64,000 nt of DNA from Firmicutes bacterium UBA5559 (GTDB taxonomy: Bacteria; Bacillota; Clostridia; Peptostreptococcales; Anaerovoracaceae): NCBI GenBank assembly GCA_002425705.1, contig DIMT01000013.1, positions 24,187 to 88,186 on the forward strand. Reading direction: 5' to 3'. Both the position numbers and the translations under genes were made by a program. Shown in pieces: positions 54,352 to 62,849 of the stretch. A model generated the notes under the pieces. It saw nothing but the letters and a program-made list of their open reading frames with translations, was not told where the DNA came from and did not search any database. Every line of letters begins with the position of its first letter. Position 1 is the first letter of the stretch.

Positions 54352-56061
54352 TTAGTCCAACTTGCTGAGCAGATCGGCAATGTTCTGGATGGCCTCCATG
54401 GCCTCTTCCGGAAGTTCATCCCGGCCTCCCTTTTGCTCCTTCAGGGATTCCAGATATACCATCCGGCCGTAGAACCCGGCCAGCAGGATGTCAACATAGG
54501 ATTTTTCTCCAAAAGGAGGTTCAAAGCCCGGCACATCCATGGTTTTCATGATGTCACCCAAACGGCCGAAACTTTTAAAATCTCCGGTGCCATCCACAAT
54601 GGATTCGATGGCATGGAGGGAAACTTCCTTTGGCACCTTCTTGTCCAGAAAGTGCCCCGTGTTGATGATATAGCACTCCACACCCTTCTTTTCGAAGAGG
54701 GCTTTGAACTTGTAATAATCATTAATCAGCGGATAGGTACGGAAGGGGTTGGCGTAGGGTTCGAAAACCAGTGCATTGATATCCACCCCATACTGAAGTT
54801 TTTCTGCTGTGGAACGTTTGGTAGCCAGGCAGGCGCCCATAACGGAGGCCAGCACCGGATCGTCGATCTTGACTACCGGCGGCAGGGAGTGGTCCTTCAT
54901 CAGCCAAACAACAGCATTGACCGGTTCCTCCATCTTGTCCACCCGGTTGGGAGCCCAGAGCTTGGACTTGATTGCTCTGCCGTTGCCGTTTCGGATATCC
55001 TCCGTCACGATGACCAGTTTCCCGTCTTCATCCAGTGTGGCGCCGCAATTCATCAGCGAAATCAGAAATTTGTTCTCATCCGCAGTCAGGGGATAATCCT
55101 GAGTTTTGTCAAAGTAGGATGGTTCCAGGGCCACAGCGGAGCAGTCCTCTCCTGAAATGATGTAAGCATCATCGTGGAGAATGGTCACATCGTACTTGCC
55201 GTCATGCTTTGCATGGGTCAGGGTGGATTTTCCGGATCCGGAAAGTCCAAAGACCCCCATCACATAAGCGCTTCCATCCTGGCGGACCATTTTTTTCAGC
55301 CCGCCATGGCAGCTGGCATAACCATTCCGATTGGCCAGACCCCAGGCCAGGGTCAGGGTGCCCTTTTTAAATTCTCCGAAGTATCGCATGCCCAGCAAGC
55401 AGGCACAGTTGTGTTCCGGATCGAAATAGGCCAGTCCGTCGGGATAATCAGGATGAACGAATTCAGGATCTGCCAGGATATAGATATCCGGCTCATTGCC
55501 CACGGGCCTGGAATTTCGGTACATGTTATTATAGGAATCGTTGAGATACTGGAAGTTCAACAGCCAGTCGTACAACGTTTTTTCAAATCTTTCCGGCACC
55601 AGCAGATGGGCTTTGATGATAAAGTCCTCGTCCAGGCCGATATACGCTTCAGCGTGATACATTTTCTTGAATCTGGTATGATAAGCGGCTTCTCTTAAAA
55701 CTTTCGCTATTTCACTCTCGACAACACCCACTTCGCCCAGGATGACCCGGGCTCCAGCGAATCTTCCGACGGTTTCCCCGTCATTGAGCAGAAGAATCTT
55801 CGCTTCCGGTGGCAGACCGATCTGTTCCGGTTCGTACACCGGCATATCCGTCTCAATGACTCCCGGTGCGGTTCTGGCCATTTCATAGGCCAGCTTCAGA
55901 TCGTTTACTCTTTCCACGTTGTTCCCGTAAAAAGCTGTTTCAATGGTGGTGCGGGACTGGGAAAAAGCATGGTTGCCTGAGGTAATCTCTTCCCTCTTAA
56001 AATAAGCCTTCGTTGACACAATATCACGCTCTCTTTCTTTTCTGGCAGGGGCTAGCTGCAT
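54352..56061 (-). CDS. pckA: Phosphoenolpyruvate carboxykinase (ATP)
   Basis: The protein has 569 residues, slightly longer than the usual 530-540. The P-loop GLSGSGKSTLT, the metal site region HDDAYIISGED and the RNGNGRAIKSKLWAPNRVDKM block, unlike the NTG-PW loop of many PCKs, are visible. It interconverts oxaloacetate plus ATP with PEP plus CO2; in anaerobes it often runs in the carboxylating direction. The ATG at 56061 has no clear ribosome site and sits 12 nt after the previous stop; a GTG at codon 15 is an alternative start. Confidence 0.9.
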   Translation of the reverse strand: MQLAPARKERERDIVSTKAYFKREEITSGNHAFSQSRTTIETAFYGNNVERVNDLKLAYEMARTAPGVIETDMPVYEPEQIGLPPEAKILLLNDGETVGRFAGARVILGEVGVVESEIAKVLREAAYHTRFKKMYHAEAYIGLDEDFIIKAHLLVPERFEKTLYDWLLNFQYLNDSYNNMYRNSRPVGNEPDIYILADPEFVHPDYPDGLAYFDPEHNCACLLGMRYFGEFKKGTLTLAWGLANRNGYASCHGGLKKMVRQDGSAYVMGVFGLSGSGKSTLTHAKHDGKYDVTILHDDAYIISGEDCSAVALEPSYFDKTQDYPLTADENKFLISLMNCGATLDEDGKLVIVTEDIRNGNGRAIKSKLWAPNRVDKMEEPVNAVVWLMKDHSLPPVVKIDDPVLASVMGACLATKRSTAEKLQYGVDINALVFEPYANPFRTYPLINDYYKFKALFEKKGVECYIINTGHFLDKKVPKEVSLHAIESIVDGTGDFKSFGRLGDIMKTMDVPGFEPPFGEKSYVDILLAGFYGRMVYLESLKEQKGGRDELPEEAMEAIQNIADLLSKLD

Positions 56062-56073
56062 GGTTTGGTTGAA

Positions 56074-57399
56074 TTAATATGGAAAATAGTTGACTATTTT
56101 CATCCCGGTATCAGAGGGGGCCACCTGGTAAATCCATCGGTAGGCCTTGTTGGTGGTCCGGTTGTTTTCGGTAATTTCGATTTCTTCCCGAACCCACACG
56201 TAGTATCCCTTTGTTCCCTTCCTCACCTCGCCGATTTCCAGCAAGTTGAAGACCTCATTAATTTTTCCCACTTTTGAAAAAGAAAGAGTATTCTGTTGCG
56301 CTTTGCTCCCCTGAGCAGTGTACTCTATCACTCCCTTATCTCCGTTGTTGACATAATCGATCCAGGCGGAGTCATATGCCACAATGGTGTTGATGACCTC
56401 CTCGGTGCTCTCTGTCACCGGTAAGGACGTATTAATATCGGCTAGGCCATAGTTTTTCCCGGATATATACTTGAGTTCCGGGTTTTCCCTGATGTCCTGG
56501 ATATTCTTGTTGGTCGGATATGGATCCGGCTCTGCTGCCGGCACCTCCGCTGCTGGTTCCTGGGTGGTTGATGGCTCCGGCTCCTGCTGTTCCTCTTCTT
56601 CCAGGACCGGATCCTCCGCTGCCGGGGGCTCCCCTTCCTTTGGTTCGAACCAGCTCTTCACCGTTTCAACAACAGCCGCCATCTGCTTGTCAGCAGCCTG
56701 CACATAAGGATTATCCGGCATGGCTGCCCTCAGTCCCAAAAAAGCCGCTTCGGCCAGCACCAGGAGCAATAAGAGGATTAACAGGAACTTTCCGAAAGTG
56801 AACTTCTTCTTTTCCTTTTCTTCTTCCTCATCATCGATAAATATCTGAGCAAATTTATCGTCTGGTGCAGCCGCGGCGGTCACCACCTCCGGCTCGGCTT
56901 TTGTATTCTGTATACTGGCTTCCTGCAGAATTTCCCTGGCGGGCTCTTCCGGGGCTTCCGCCACCATTTCGGTTGTCGGTGGTGGTGGGGTATCCTCCTG
57001 AGGGTTCCGGTCCTGCAGGGCCTTTTCCTCCCGGGCCCGGGCCAGAGCTTCCTCCCTTAGCAGGTTCTGCCGGTTGATTTTTTCAATCTCCGCGTCCAGG
57101 CGCTGCTGCAGTTCTTCTATATCCGGATCCCTGTCAGATTCAATCAATTCTTCCGAAGGTGGATGTGTTCCTTCGGATACAGGTCCTTCTGACGGATCCG
57201 GTTTCCATTCCATATCCAGGTCCGGAGTTTTAGTCTCCTTCCCTTCTTTGGGGAATCCGGTCACATTCCAGACCAGGTCTTTCGGAGGTTCGGGAATAAT
57301 CGGCGTCTCCCCCGTTTCCGGGTTGCCCGCCGGTTCACCGCATCGACTGCAGAATCGATCGGCTGGCCGCAATTTTTCACCACATTTTCTACAGAACAT
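56074..57399 (-). CDS. Zinc-ribbon membrane protein with Pro/Glu-rich linkers
   Basis: The protein has 441 residues. An N-terminal zinc ribbon (C3, C6, C17, C20 in FCRKCGEKLRPADRFCSRCG) is followed by a long disordered, acidic, proline-rich region. Then come one membrane helix (FGKFLLILLLLLVLAEAAFLGL), a second disordered stretch (EEEEQQEPEPSTTQEPAAEVP) and a folded C-terminal domain of about 120 residues (WIDYVNNGDKGVIEYTAQGS). The topology places the zinc ribbon inside and the last domain outside. This architecture is common in Firmicutes; the function is unknown. AAGGAGACAGGC precedes the ATG. Confidence 0.85.
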   Translation of the reverse strand: MFCRKCGEKLRPADRFCSRCGEPAGNPETGETPIIPEPPKDLVWNVTGFPKEGKETKTPDLDMEWKPDPSEGPVSEGTHPPSEELIESDRDPDIEELQQRLDAEIEKINRQNLLREEALARAREEKALQDRNPQEDTPPPPTTEMVAEAPEEPAREILQEASIQNTKAEPEVVTAAAAPDDKFAQIFIDDEEEEKEKKKFTFGKFLLILLLLLVLAEAAFLGLRAAMPDNPYVQAADKQMAAVVETVKSWFEPKEGEPPAAEDPVLEEEEQQEPEPSTTQEPAAEVPAAEPDPYPTNKNIQDIRENPELKYISGKNYGLADINTSLPVTESTEEVINTIVAYDSAWIDYVNNGDKGVIEYTAQGSKAQQNTLSFSKVGKINEVFNLLEIGEVRKGTKGYYVWVREEIEITENNRTTNKAYRWIYQVAPSDTGMKIVNYFPY

Positions 57400-57446
57400 G
57401 CCTGTCTCCTTCGCGAATCTTTTTGTCCCAGATTATAGATTAATAT

Positions 57447-57475
57447 ATTATACACCAACCACCAGTCAATATCAA
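57447..57475 (-). promoter_or_regulatory. Sigma-A promoter of the zinc-ribbon gene
   Basis: On the minus strand TTGATA (57475-57470), 17 nt, TATAAT (57452-57447), 48 nt upstream of the ATG. Confidence 0.78.
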
Positions 57476-57563
57476 ACAAAAGTAATGGATTTTCGTCATT
57501 TTGGAATGGTTCCCGGACCGGGTTCCAATCAGGAACAATTCTTCTTTTCACCCAATTTGCTTA

Positions 57564-57592
57564 TTGACAATCCTGTTTCTTAGTGGTATTAT
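57564..57592 (+). promoter_or_regulatory. Sigma-A promoter of the tRNA-Lys gene
   Basis: TTGACA (57564-57569) and TATTAT (57587-57592) with 17 nt between, 35 nt upstream of the tRNA. Confidence 0.85.
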
Positions 57593-57627
57593 TTTTTATG
57601 TGCCTGAGAGCACTGCCACGAAAACGC

Positions 57628-57703
57628 GCTTCCTTAGCTCAGCTGGTAGAGCACCTGACTCTTAATCAGGGTGTCCGGGGTTCGAGCCCCCGAGGGAGTA
57701 CCA
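57628..57703 (+). tRNA. tRNA-Lys (anticodon CUU)
   Basis: The 76-nt cloverleaf has acceptor GCTTCCT/AGGGAGT (two G-U pairs), D-arm GCTC...GAGC, anticodon stem CCTGA/TCAGG with loop CTCTTAA (anticodon CTT), T-stem CGGGG/CCCCG with loop TTCGAGC, discriminator A and an encoded CCA. It reads AAG codons and stands alone between its promoter and a strong terminator. Confidence 0.97.
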
Positions 57704-57705
57704 AG

Positions 57706-57753
57706 AACGAAAAACAGCCATTTGCAATTACTCGCTGATGGCTGTTTTTCGTT
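57706..57753. terminator. Bidirectional terminator between tRNA-Lys and hydF
   Basis: AACGAAAAACAGCCAT (57706-57721) is perfectly complementary to ATGGCTGTTTTTCGTT (57738-57753). The plus strand ends in TTTTTCGTT and the minus strand likewise, so it serves both the tRNA and the hyd operon. Confidence 0.88.
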
Positions 57754-58997
57754 TACACTATTGGCTCGGTCTTTTGATGCATTGCATCTTGTGAAAAAAC
57801 TGCCAGGCTTCGTTCTAAAATTCCCGTTACCAGAGCCAGCACCACACCATAATTGGTAATGGGTGTCTCAACCTCCTCGCAGAGGGCAATCCTGGACTCC
57901 ATCGTCTTGCGGTTGAGCATACAGGAACCGCAGTGGATGACCAAATCATAGGCTGATAGGTCTCGGGGCAAATCATGTCCCGTTTTGAACTCGAATAATA
58001 AGTCTTTCCCGGTATGTCGACGAAGCAGCTTCGGGATTTTTACCCGCCCAATATCCTCATGGGAATGATTATGGGTACAGCTTTCACTAATCAAAACCCG
58101 GGAACCGTCCTCCAAGGCTGCTACCGCTTCAGCGCCTCGGGCAAAGGCCCCAATATCTCCCTTGTATCGGGCAAATAGAATAGAGAAGGATGTCAAGGGA
58201 ATTGACTCCGGCACCAATTGGCTGACTCGTTGAAATGCCTGGGAGTCTGTGACGACCAAATCCACTCGTCTTAAATCCCCAAGGGCCTCCTGCAGTTCAG
58301 TATCCCGGACCACATAGCTTTTGATACCATGGTCCAGACAGTCTCGGATGAGCTGGACCTGAGGCAGGATGATTCGGCCCTTTGGTGCCTCCGAATCGAT
58401 GGGCACCACCATGACAACCGTACCCCCCGATGGTACCAAGTCCCCCAAGAGGGTTTCCTCGGATTCATCCTGACTTAAATGGCGAAGCAGCAAGTCCTTG
58501 AACTGATGAATATCCGACCGTTCCCTTGTCGTCACAAAGGCCGCTTCGGGATACTTCGAACGGAGCTCAAGAAGGGCATTGCCCTCCACCAAATCAATTT
58601 TATTGAAAACCAGAAGATAAGGAATCCGAAAGCGCTTCAGGGAGGCTTCCAGGGTTTTTAGAGCGTCGAACTCCTCTTGTCCATTTTTCCCGGCAGCTTC
58701 TCCGGCGTCCATGACATACAGGGCAAAATCTGTTCGTTCCAAAACCTTCATCGTTCGCTCAACCCGAAGACTGCCCAGGCTACCCTCATCATCAAGACCG
58801 GCCGTGTCGACAAAAACAACCGGCCCGAAGGGCAAAAACTCCATCGGTTTTGTAATGGGATCGGTGGTCGTTCCCTTGATATCCGATACAATCGAAACAT
58901 CCTGCCCAACGATGGCATTCATCAGGGAGGACTTCCCCGCATTACGCCTTCCCAGCAAGACAATGTGCTTTCGATTGGCATTAGGTGTCCCTTGCAT
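57753..58997 (-). CDS. hydF: [FeFe]-hydrogenase maturation GTPase HydF
   Basis: The protein has 414 residues. The G domain holds the P-loop GRRNAGKSS (16-24), DIKGTTTDP and FVDTAGLDDEG, with NKID for guanine binding. The C-terminal cluster domain shows CTHNHSHEDIGR and later HCGSC, giving the CxHx(n)HCxxC motif for a [4Fe-4S] cluster. HydF is the scaffold that delivers the 2Fe subcluster to the hydrogenase. GGAGGAATAAG precedes the ATG. It is the last gene of the maturation operon. Confidence 0.97.
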   Translation of the reverse strand: MQGTPNANRKHIVLLGRRNAGKSSLMNAIVGQDVSIVSDIKGTTTDPITKPMEFLPFGPVVFVDTAGLDDEGSLGSLRVERTMKVLERTDFALYVMDAGEAAGKNGQEEFDALKTLEASLKRFRIPYLLVFNKIDLVEGNALLELRSKYPEAAFVTTRERSDIHQFKDLLLRHLSQDESEETLLGDLVPSGGTVVMVVPIDSEAPKGRIILPQVQLIRDCLDHGIKSYVVRDTELQEALGDLRRVDLVVTDSQAFQRVSQLVPESIPLTSFSILFARYKGDIGAFARGAEAVAALEDGSRVLISESCTHNHSHEDIGRVKIPKLLRRHTGKDLLFEFKTGHDLPRDLSAYDLVIHCGSCMLNRKTMESRIALCEEVETPITNYGVVLALVTGILERSLAVFSQDAMHQKTEPIV

Positions 58998-59023
58998 CTT
59001 ATTCCTCCATAACCCTTCCTGTA

Positions 59024-60403
59024 CTATACAAATAAGTCTCGCTCACCCTGCCGGATTCGATCCAGCTTGTCGGTGAGCAGCTGTTGAATATCACGCCGCT
59101 CTATTTTTCCAATCTCCGCCTGAATGCAGGCCTCCCCCTTTTCCAAGAGTTCCCGGTCTCCGTAATCCAGCATAAACTCCATTAAGGTCATCAGGGCATT
59201 GGGGGTACAGACATTATGGATCTGACCAGATTTTGCCAGCCTCATAAAGCGATCCCCTGTCCTGCCCGAACGGTAACAGGCCGTGCAGTAGCTGGGAATA
59301 AGGCCATCATCCACCAACTCTTTTAATACCTCAAGAGGGCTCCTGTGATCTGCCACATCAAATTGCACAACAGAATCCCCTTTCATTTCTTCTTCCTTGT
59401 ATCCTCCTACACCGGTGCAGGAGCCTGCTGAAATTTGGGAGACCCCTTGCTTGATAAGCTCCCTTCTCATTTCTGCGCTTTCTCTCGTGGAAAGAATGAT
59501 GCCCGTGAAGGGTACCGCCACCCGGATGATGGTGACGATTTTCTTGAAGGTCTCATCATCAATCAGATGGTCGAATGCACTGAGCTCCATTCCCGCAGCT
59601 TTTTTGATTCTGGGCACGGAAATGGTATGGAACCCTACACCGAAGCGTTCCTCCAGATGTTCATTGTGGAGCATCAAACCTAAAATCTCAAATTTCCAAT
59701 CGTAAAGGCCAAAGAGAACACCGCCGCCCACGTCTTCAATACCCGCCTCCATGGCCCGGTCAAAGGCTGTCGTGTGGTAGTCGTAATCCCCTTTGAGGGA
59801 CTTGGGATGAACAGCCTCATAGGTGGGCTTGTGGTAGGTTTCCTGAAAGAGGATATACGTTCCGATTTTCTTCTCCAGAAGTTTTTGATAATTCTCCACC
59901 GTGGTAGCAGCCACATTGACATTGATCCGTCGAATGGCTCCATTCTCATTCTGGGTTCCATAGATGGCATCAATGGCATCCAGTACGTATTCTATCGGAC
60001 AGTTCACAGGGTCTTCCCCCACTTCCAGCGCCAGTCGCTTATGCCCCATTTTTTCAAGCAATCGGACTTCCTCCTGGATTTCTGCCATGGTCAGTTTTCG
60101 CCGAACAAACTCGTTATCCCGTTTATAGCCGCAATAAGTGCAATTGTTGACACAATAGTCGCTGATATACAAGGGGGCAAACACAACGATTCGATTACCA
60201 TAGATGCGCTGCTTTATTTCCCCTGCTATTTGGTAAAGCTGATGTTGCTGCTCCGGATCGGCTATCTGCAGGAGAATCGCCACATCCTTATGGGTCAGCC
60301 GCTCACCTGCCCTGGACTTGTCCAGGACCGACTGAATCTCTTCTTTTGAAGCATGGGCAGCATCTCTCAGAAGCCCTTCTATATACTCATGATCGATAAA
60401 CAT
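59024..60403 (-). CDS. hydG: [FeFe]-hydrogenase maturation radical SAM enzyme HydG
   Basis: The protein has 459 residues. The radical SAM motif is C84-VNN-C88-TY-C91. The C-terminal CTACYRSGRTGDRFM block carries the second, HydG-specific cluster site, which distinguishes it from ThiH. HydG cleaves tyrosine to make CO and CN ligands. I prefer ATG 60403, two bases beyond the hydE stop with GGAGGG upstream, over the TTG at 60418. Confidence 0.97.
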   Translation of the reverse strand: MFIDHEYIEGLLRDAAHASKEEIQSVLDKSRAGERLTHKDVAILLQIADPEQQHQLYQIAGEIKQRIYGNRIVVFAPLYISDYCVNNCTYCGYKRDNEFVRRKLTMAEIQEEVRLLEKMGHKRLALEVGEDPVNCPIEYVLDAIDAIYGTQNENGAIRRINVNVAATTVENYQKLLEKKIGTYILFQETYHKPTYEAVHPKSLKGDYDYHTTAFDRAMEAGIEDVGGGVLFGLYDWKFEILGLMLHNEHLEERFGVGFHTISVPRIKKAAGMELSAFDHLIDDETFKKIVTIIRVAVPFTGIILSTRESAEMRRELIKQGVSQISAGSCTGVGGYKEEEMKGDSVVQFDVADHRSPLEVLKELVDDGLIPSYCTACYRSGRTGDRFMRLAKSGQIHNVCTPNALMTLMEFMLDYGDRELLEKGEACIQAEIGKIERRDIQQLLTDKLDRIRQGERDLFV

Positions 60404-60405
60404 TT

Positions 60406-61455
60406 CTATGCCCTCCAACCGGGGTGATCTCCCCGGGTCATATCAATAGCGAAGCCCGCTTGCGTAATTCTGCCCTCAATACATTGGCGACATTCAGCCG
60501 CTTCATCACCGGTACAGATTTTCCCGTCATATAATAGATATTTATCCCGAACCTCCGTGGGCGACAAATTAGGCATGACCACATTGGCCCCGGCTTGTAT
60601 ACCCATTTCCCGTCCAAGATTATCCAACGATCCCAATGCCGTCGTTGCCGGCAGCAGGACTTCCGGCAGGAGCAGCCGAACCATAGCCAGCAGGGTCACC
60701 GTCTGGCTCACCGTTCCAGCCGGTTCCTCTTTCAGCAGGGTATCATGATGAGGAATAAAGGGACCGATGCCCACCATATGGGGTCGGAAAGACTTCAAAA
60801 ATCTCAGATCTTCCACCAAGTGCTTATTCCCCTGTCCCGGAAGTCCAACCATGAAGCCGGCTCCCACCTGATAGCCAATGTCCTTCAAATCCAGCAGGCA
60901 TCGATGCCGATTGTCATAGCTCATACCCGGATGGAGCTTTTCGTAAAGCTCTCTTGAAGCCGTTTCATGGCGAAGCAGGTACCGATCCGCCCCGGCATCA
61001 AACAATCGCTGGTAACTCTCACGGCTTCGCTCACCAACGGACAATGTCAAAGCGGTGTCGGGAAACCGGGATTTGATCGCTTCGATGATTCCTGCCAGCC
61101 GTTCATCGGTAAAGTAGGGGTCTTCCCCCCCCTGAAGCACATAGGTCCTATAGCCGAGGCCATATCCCGTTTCAGCGCTCTTCATGATTTGCCCCGGCGT
61201 CAGCCGGTAACGCTCCACCTTGTCATTTTCCCTGCGGATGCCACAATATGTGCAATTCCGTTTGCAATAATTGGTGAACTCAATAAGGCCTCTCATAAAC
61301 ACCCGATTACCATAGACTCTCATTCGAGTGTCATGGGCTCTCTCCACCAGATAATGCTGATGTCTTTGATCCATGTGATCCAACAAATATAAAAGTCCTT
61401 CGTCTGATAGGTTGTTTTTTTCATACAACTCATCGATCAATGCTATGGGGTCCAT
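60406..61455 (-). CDS. hydE: [FeFe]-hydrogenase maturation radical SAM enzyme HydE
   Basis: The protein has 349 residues. The radical SAM cluster motif is C64-KRN-C68-TY-C71 in FTNYCKRNCTYCGIRREN; YVLQGGEDPYFTDERL and LPGQGNKHLVEDLRFL are typical of HydE. It takes part in building the bridging part of the H-cluster. The ATG lies 1 nt after the regulator stop with AAAGGAAGTG upstream, and the stop is 2 nt before hydG. Confidence 0.97.
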   Translation of the reverse strand: MDPIALIDELYEKNNLSDEGLLYLLDHMDQRHQHYLVERAHDTRMRVYGNRVFMRGLIEFTNYCKRNCTYCGIRRENDKVERYRLTPGQIMKSAETGYGLGYRTYVLQGGEDPYFTDERLAGIIEAIKSRFPDTALTLSVGERSRESYQRLFDAGADRYLLRHETASRELYEKLHPGMSYDNRHRCLLDLKDIGYQVGAGFMVGLPGQGNKHLVEDLRFLKSFRPHMVGIGPFIPHHDTLLKEEPAGTVSQTVTLLAMVRLLLPEVLLPATTALGSLDNLGREMGIQAGANVVMPNLSPTEVRDKYLLYDGKICTGDEAAECRQCIEGRITQAGFAIDMTRGDHPGWRA

Positions 61456-61456
61456 T

Positions 61457-61708
61457 TTACACTTCCTTTTTTGAAATCGAGGTTTTCACATAAACGTGTT
61501 CAATATTGCCCAGTTTCCCTGTCAAACTGTTGATGTCATCCAGTTCCCCTACAACCGTAATGCTGATGACGGAAATGCCGTATTCCTCCATGGGAATTCC
61601 CATGCGCCCCTTCACGATCCCTTTAAACCCGGTAACTACTTCGTTAAAACGCTGCTGGCAGCGATCCGGTTCCTCCAGTATTGCGCTGATTACAGCTACT
61701 TTTGCCAT
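61457..61708 (-). CDS. TM1266-type iron-only hydrogenase system regulator
   Basis: It encodes 83 residues of an ACT/ferredoxin-like fold: MAKVAVISAILEEPDRCQQRFNEVV, GRMGIPMEEYGISVISITVVG and SLTGKLGNIEHVYVKTSISKK. This family (TM1266) is named hydrogenase system regulator from its constant linkage to hyd genes, similar to the NikR C-terminal domain; its ligand is unknown. ATG 61708 is chosen because GGGAGG lies just upstream, inside a hairpin. It heads the hydE-hydG-hydF operon. Confidence 0.88.
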   Translation of the reverse strand: MAKVAVISAILEEPDRCQQRFNEVVTGFKGIVKGRMGIPMEEYGISVISITVVGELDDINSLTGKLGNIEHVYVKTSISKKEV

Positions 61709-61911
61709 AAAAAAACCTCCCTTTCCATAGAAAAGGAGGTCTGTAGGCATGAAAATTCCTGCAACAAAAACTGCTGGCATACACCTTTTTCGGTGATAGA
61801 TTCAGGCTATTGACGTCTCCCTTTCAAATCAGATACTTCTTTTTTGTCAGGCTGTCAGTACATTTAAGGAAACACGAACGGCAGGGAAGCCCCGCTGAAC
61901 ATGAATCTTTT
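61709..61911 (-). promoter_or_regulatory. Structured leader of the hydrogenase-maturation operon with an SD-masking hairpin
   Basis: Between the promoter and the first gene is a leader of about 200 nt. At its end ACCTCCTTTTC (61740-61730) pairs with GAAAGGGAGGT (61725-61715) around a 4-nt loop. It is followed by six T residues and the ATG at once, so the hairpin both hides the ribosome site and looks like a terminator. A second GAAAGGGAG lies earlier in the leader (61825-61817) and can pair with the same CTCCTTTTC. The two pairings exclude each other. AGCCTGA occurs twice further upstream. I recognise no known riboswitch. Confidence 0.65.
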
Positions 61912-61917
61912 GTGGAT

Positions 61918-61947
61918 ATCTTATCAAAAGAAAGAGGGTTTCGTCAA
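61918..61947 (-). promoter_or_regulatory. Promoter of the hyd maturation operon
   Basis: On the minus strand TTGACG (61947-61942), 18 nt, TAAGAT (61923-61918), placing the start near 61911. Confidence 0.7.
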
Positions 61948-61993
61948 GGAAAACTATTAACGGAAATATATGTCGCTATACTTATGATTACTC

Positions 61994-62695
61994 CTAGGCC
62001 ATCTTATCTATCACATCCAGTGCCTCATTAATATCCTTCACGTTATATTTCGCCCGTTCTGGCTCCATCAGGGTGATACCTACCGAGATTCCTGCCGCTT
62101 CAAACATAGGGTAGTCATTGGTGTTGTCTCCCACTGCCGCCACTTCTTCCATCGGAATACCCAAAAGTCCGGCTGCAAATCGAAGTCCTGTTCCCTTGTT
62201 GATGCCCCCAGGGGACAAATCAAAGCAATCCACGTGGTCATAACGGTCCACCAGGCCAAGGTTCTCCTCTTGCGAAAGCTTGCAGTCCAGATAAGCGCCG
62301 ATTCGGTCCTTGTAATCCTGATTTCGGAAAAAGATAGTCAGCTCCACCTCATTAGGCTGTAGCCAGATTCCCTCCCGATACTTCTCCTTCACTTCCCTTT
62401 TCATCTCTTCCAGAAGCTGAATAGATTTCGGAGCTGCTTCCATATAGTATTCTTCCTCCGGAGGCAGTTTTATTCCCAACTGAACCACTGCTCCGTTTTC
62501 TCCAATCAGAACTGGTCTATGCAATGACATCTGACGCACGAATCCGCTGAGATAAAATGCCGGTTTTCCCGAACAGAGAGCGATGGCCACTCCTTTATTT
62601 TCATATTCCTGCAATCTGGTCACCACTGCACCCGGAACAGCCTGTTCCAATTCGGCCAGGGTCTTATCCAGATCAAAAGCTATCATTCTGATCAT
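61994..62695 (-). CDS. HAD-superfamily phosphatase (Cof-type, class IIB)
   Basis: The protein has 233 residues. The nucleophile motif is IAFDLDKTLAEL at residues 5-16, motif II is ALCSGK, and the late motif GDNTNDYPMFEAAGISVGI supplies the metal-binding aspartates. Family members dephosphorylate sugar phosphates or flavin-related compounds; the substrate is unknown. I start at ATG 62695 (MIRMIAFDLDKT) with GGGAG upstream, because the promoter overlaps the longer frame. Confidence 0.9.
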   Translation of the reverse strand: MIRMIAFDLDKTLAELEQAVPGAVVTRLQEYENKGVAIALCSGKPAFYLSGFVRQMSLHRPVLIGENGAVVQLGIKLPPEEEYYMEAAPKSIQLLEEMKREVKEKYREGIWLQPNEVELTIFFRNQDYKDRIGAYLDCKLSQEENLGLVDRYDHVDCFDLSPGGINKGTGLRFAAGLLGIPMEEVAAVGDNTNDYPMFEAAGISVGITLMEPERAKYNVKDINEALDVIDKMA

Positions 62696-62726
62696 ATTCG
62701 TTCTCCCATCTTCTATTGATAGGTTC

Positions 62727-62755
62727 ATTATATCTTCTATTCGGATTTTTTCCAA
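62727..62755 (-). promoter_or_regulatory. Sigma-A promoter of the HAD phosphatase gene
   Basis: TTGGAA (62755-62750), 17 nt, TATAAT (62732-62727) on the minus strand, directly after the terminator of the antiporter gene. Confidence 0.82.
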
Positions 62756-62756
62756 T

Positions 62757-62790
62757 AAAAACAGCTCCCTTCCAAAAAAGAGAAGGGAGC
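62757..62790 (-). terminator. Intrinsic terminator after the NhaC-like gene
   Basis: GCTCCCTTC/GAAGGGAGC (62790-62782 and 62772-62764) form a 9-bp stem, followed on the minus strand by TGTTTTT. Confidence 0.82.
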
Positions 62791-62849
62791 CTTTTTCTCA
62801 AATAGCATTTTGGCCTTTCAGGTTTGCTGCAATGGCTTAAATCCTTATT

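Noticed and set aside
61741..61911. hyd leader checked against cobalamin, TPP, SAM, glycine and cyclic-di-GMP riboswitches
   Set aside because: Short similarities such as TGCCAGCA appear, but the full conserved cores of these classes are missing.
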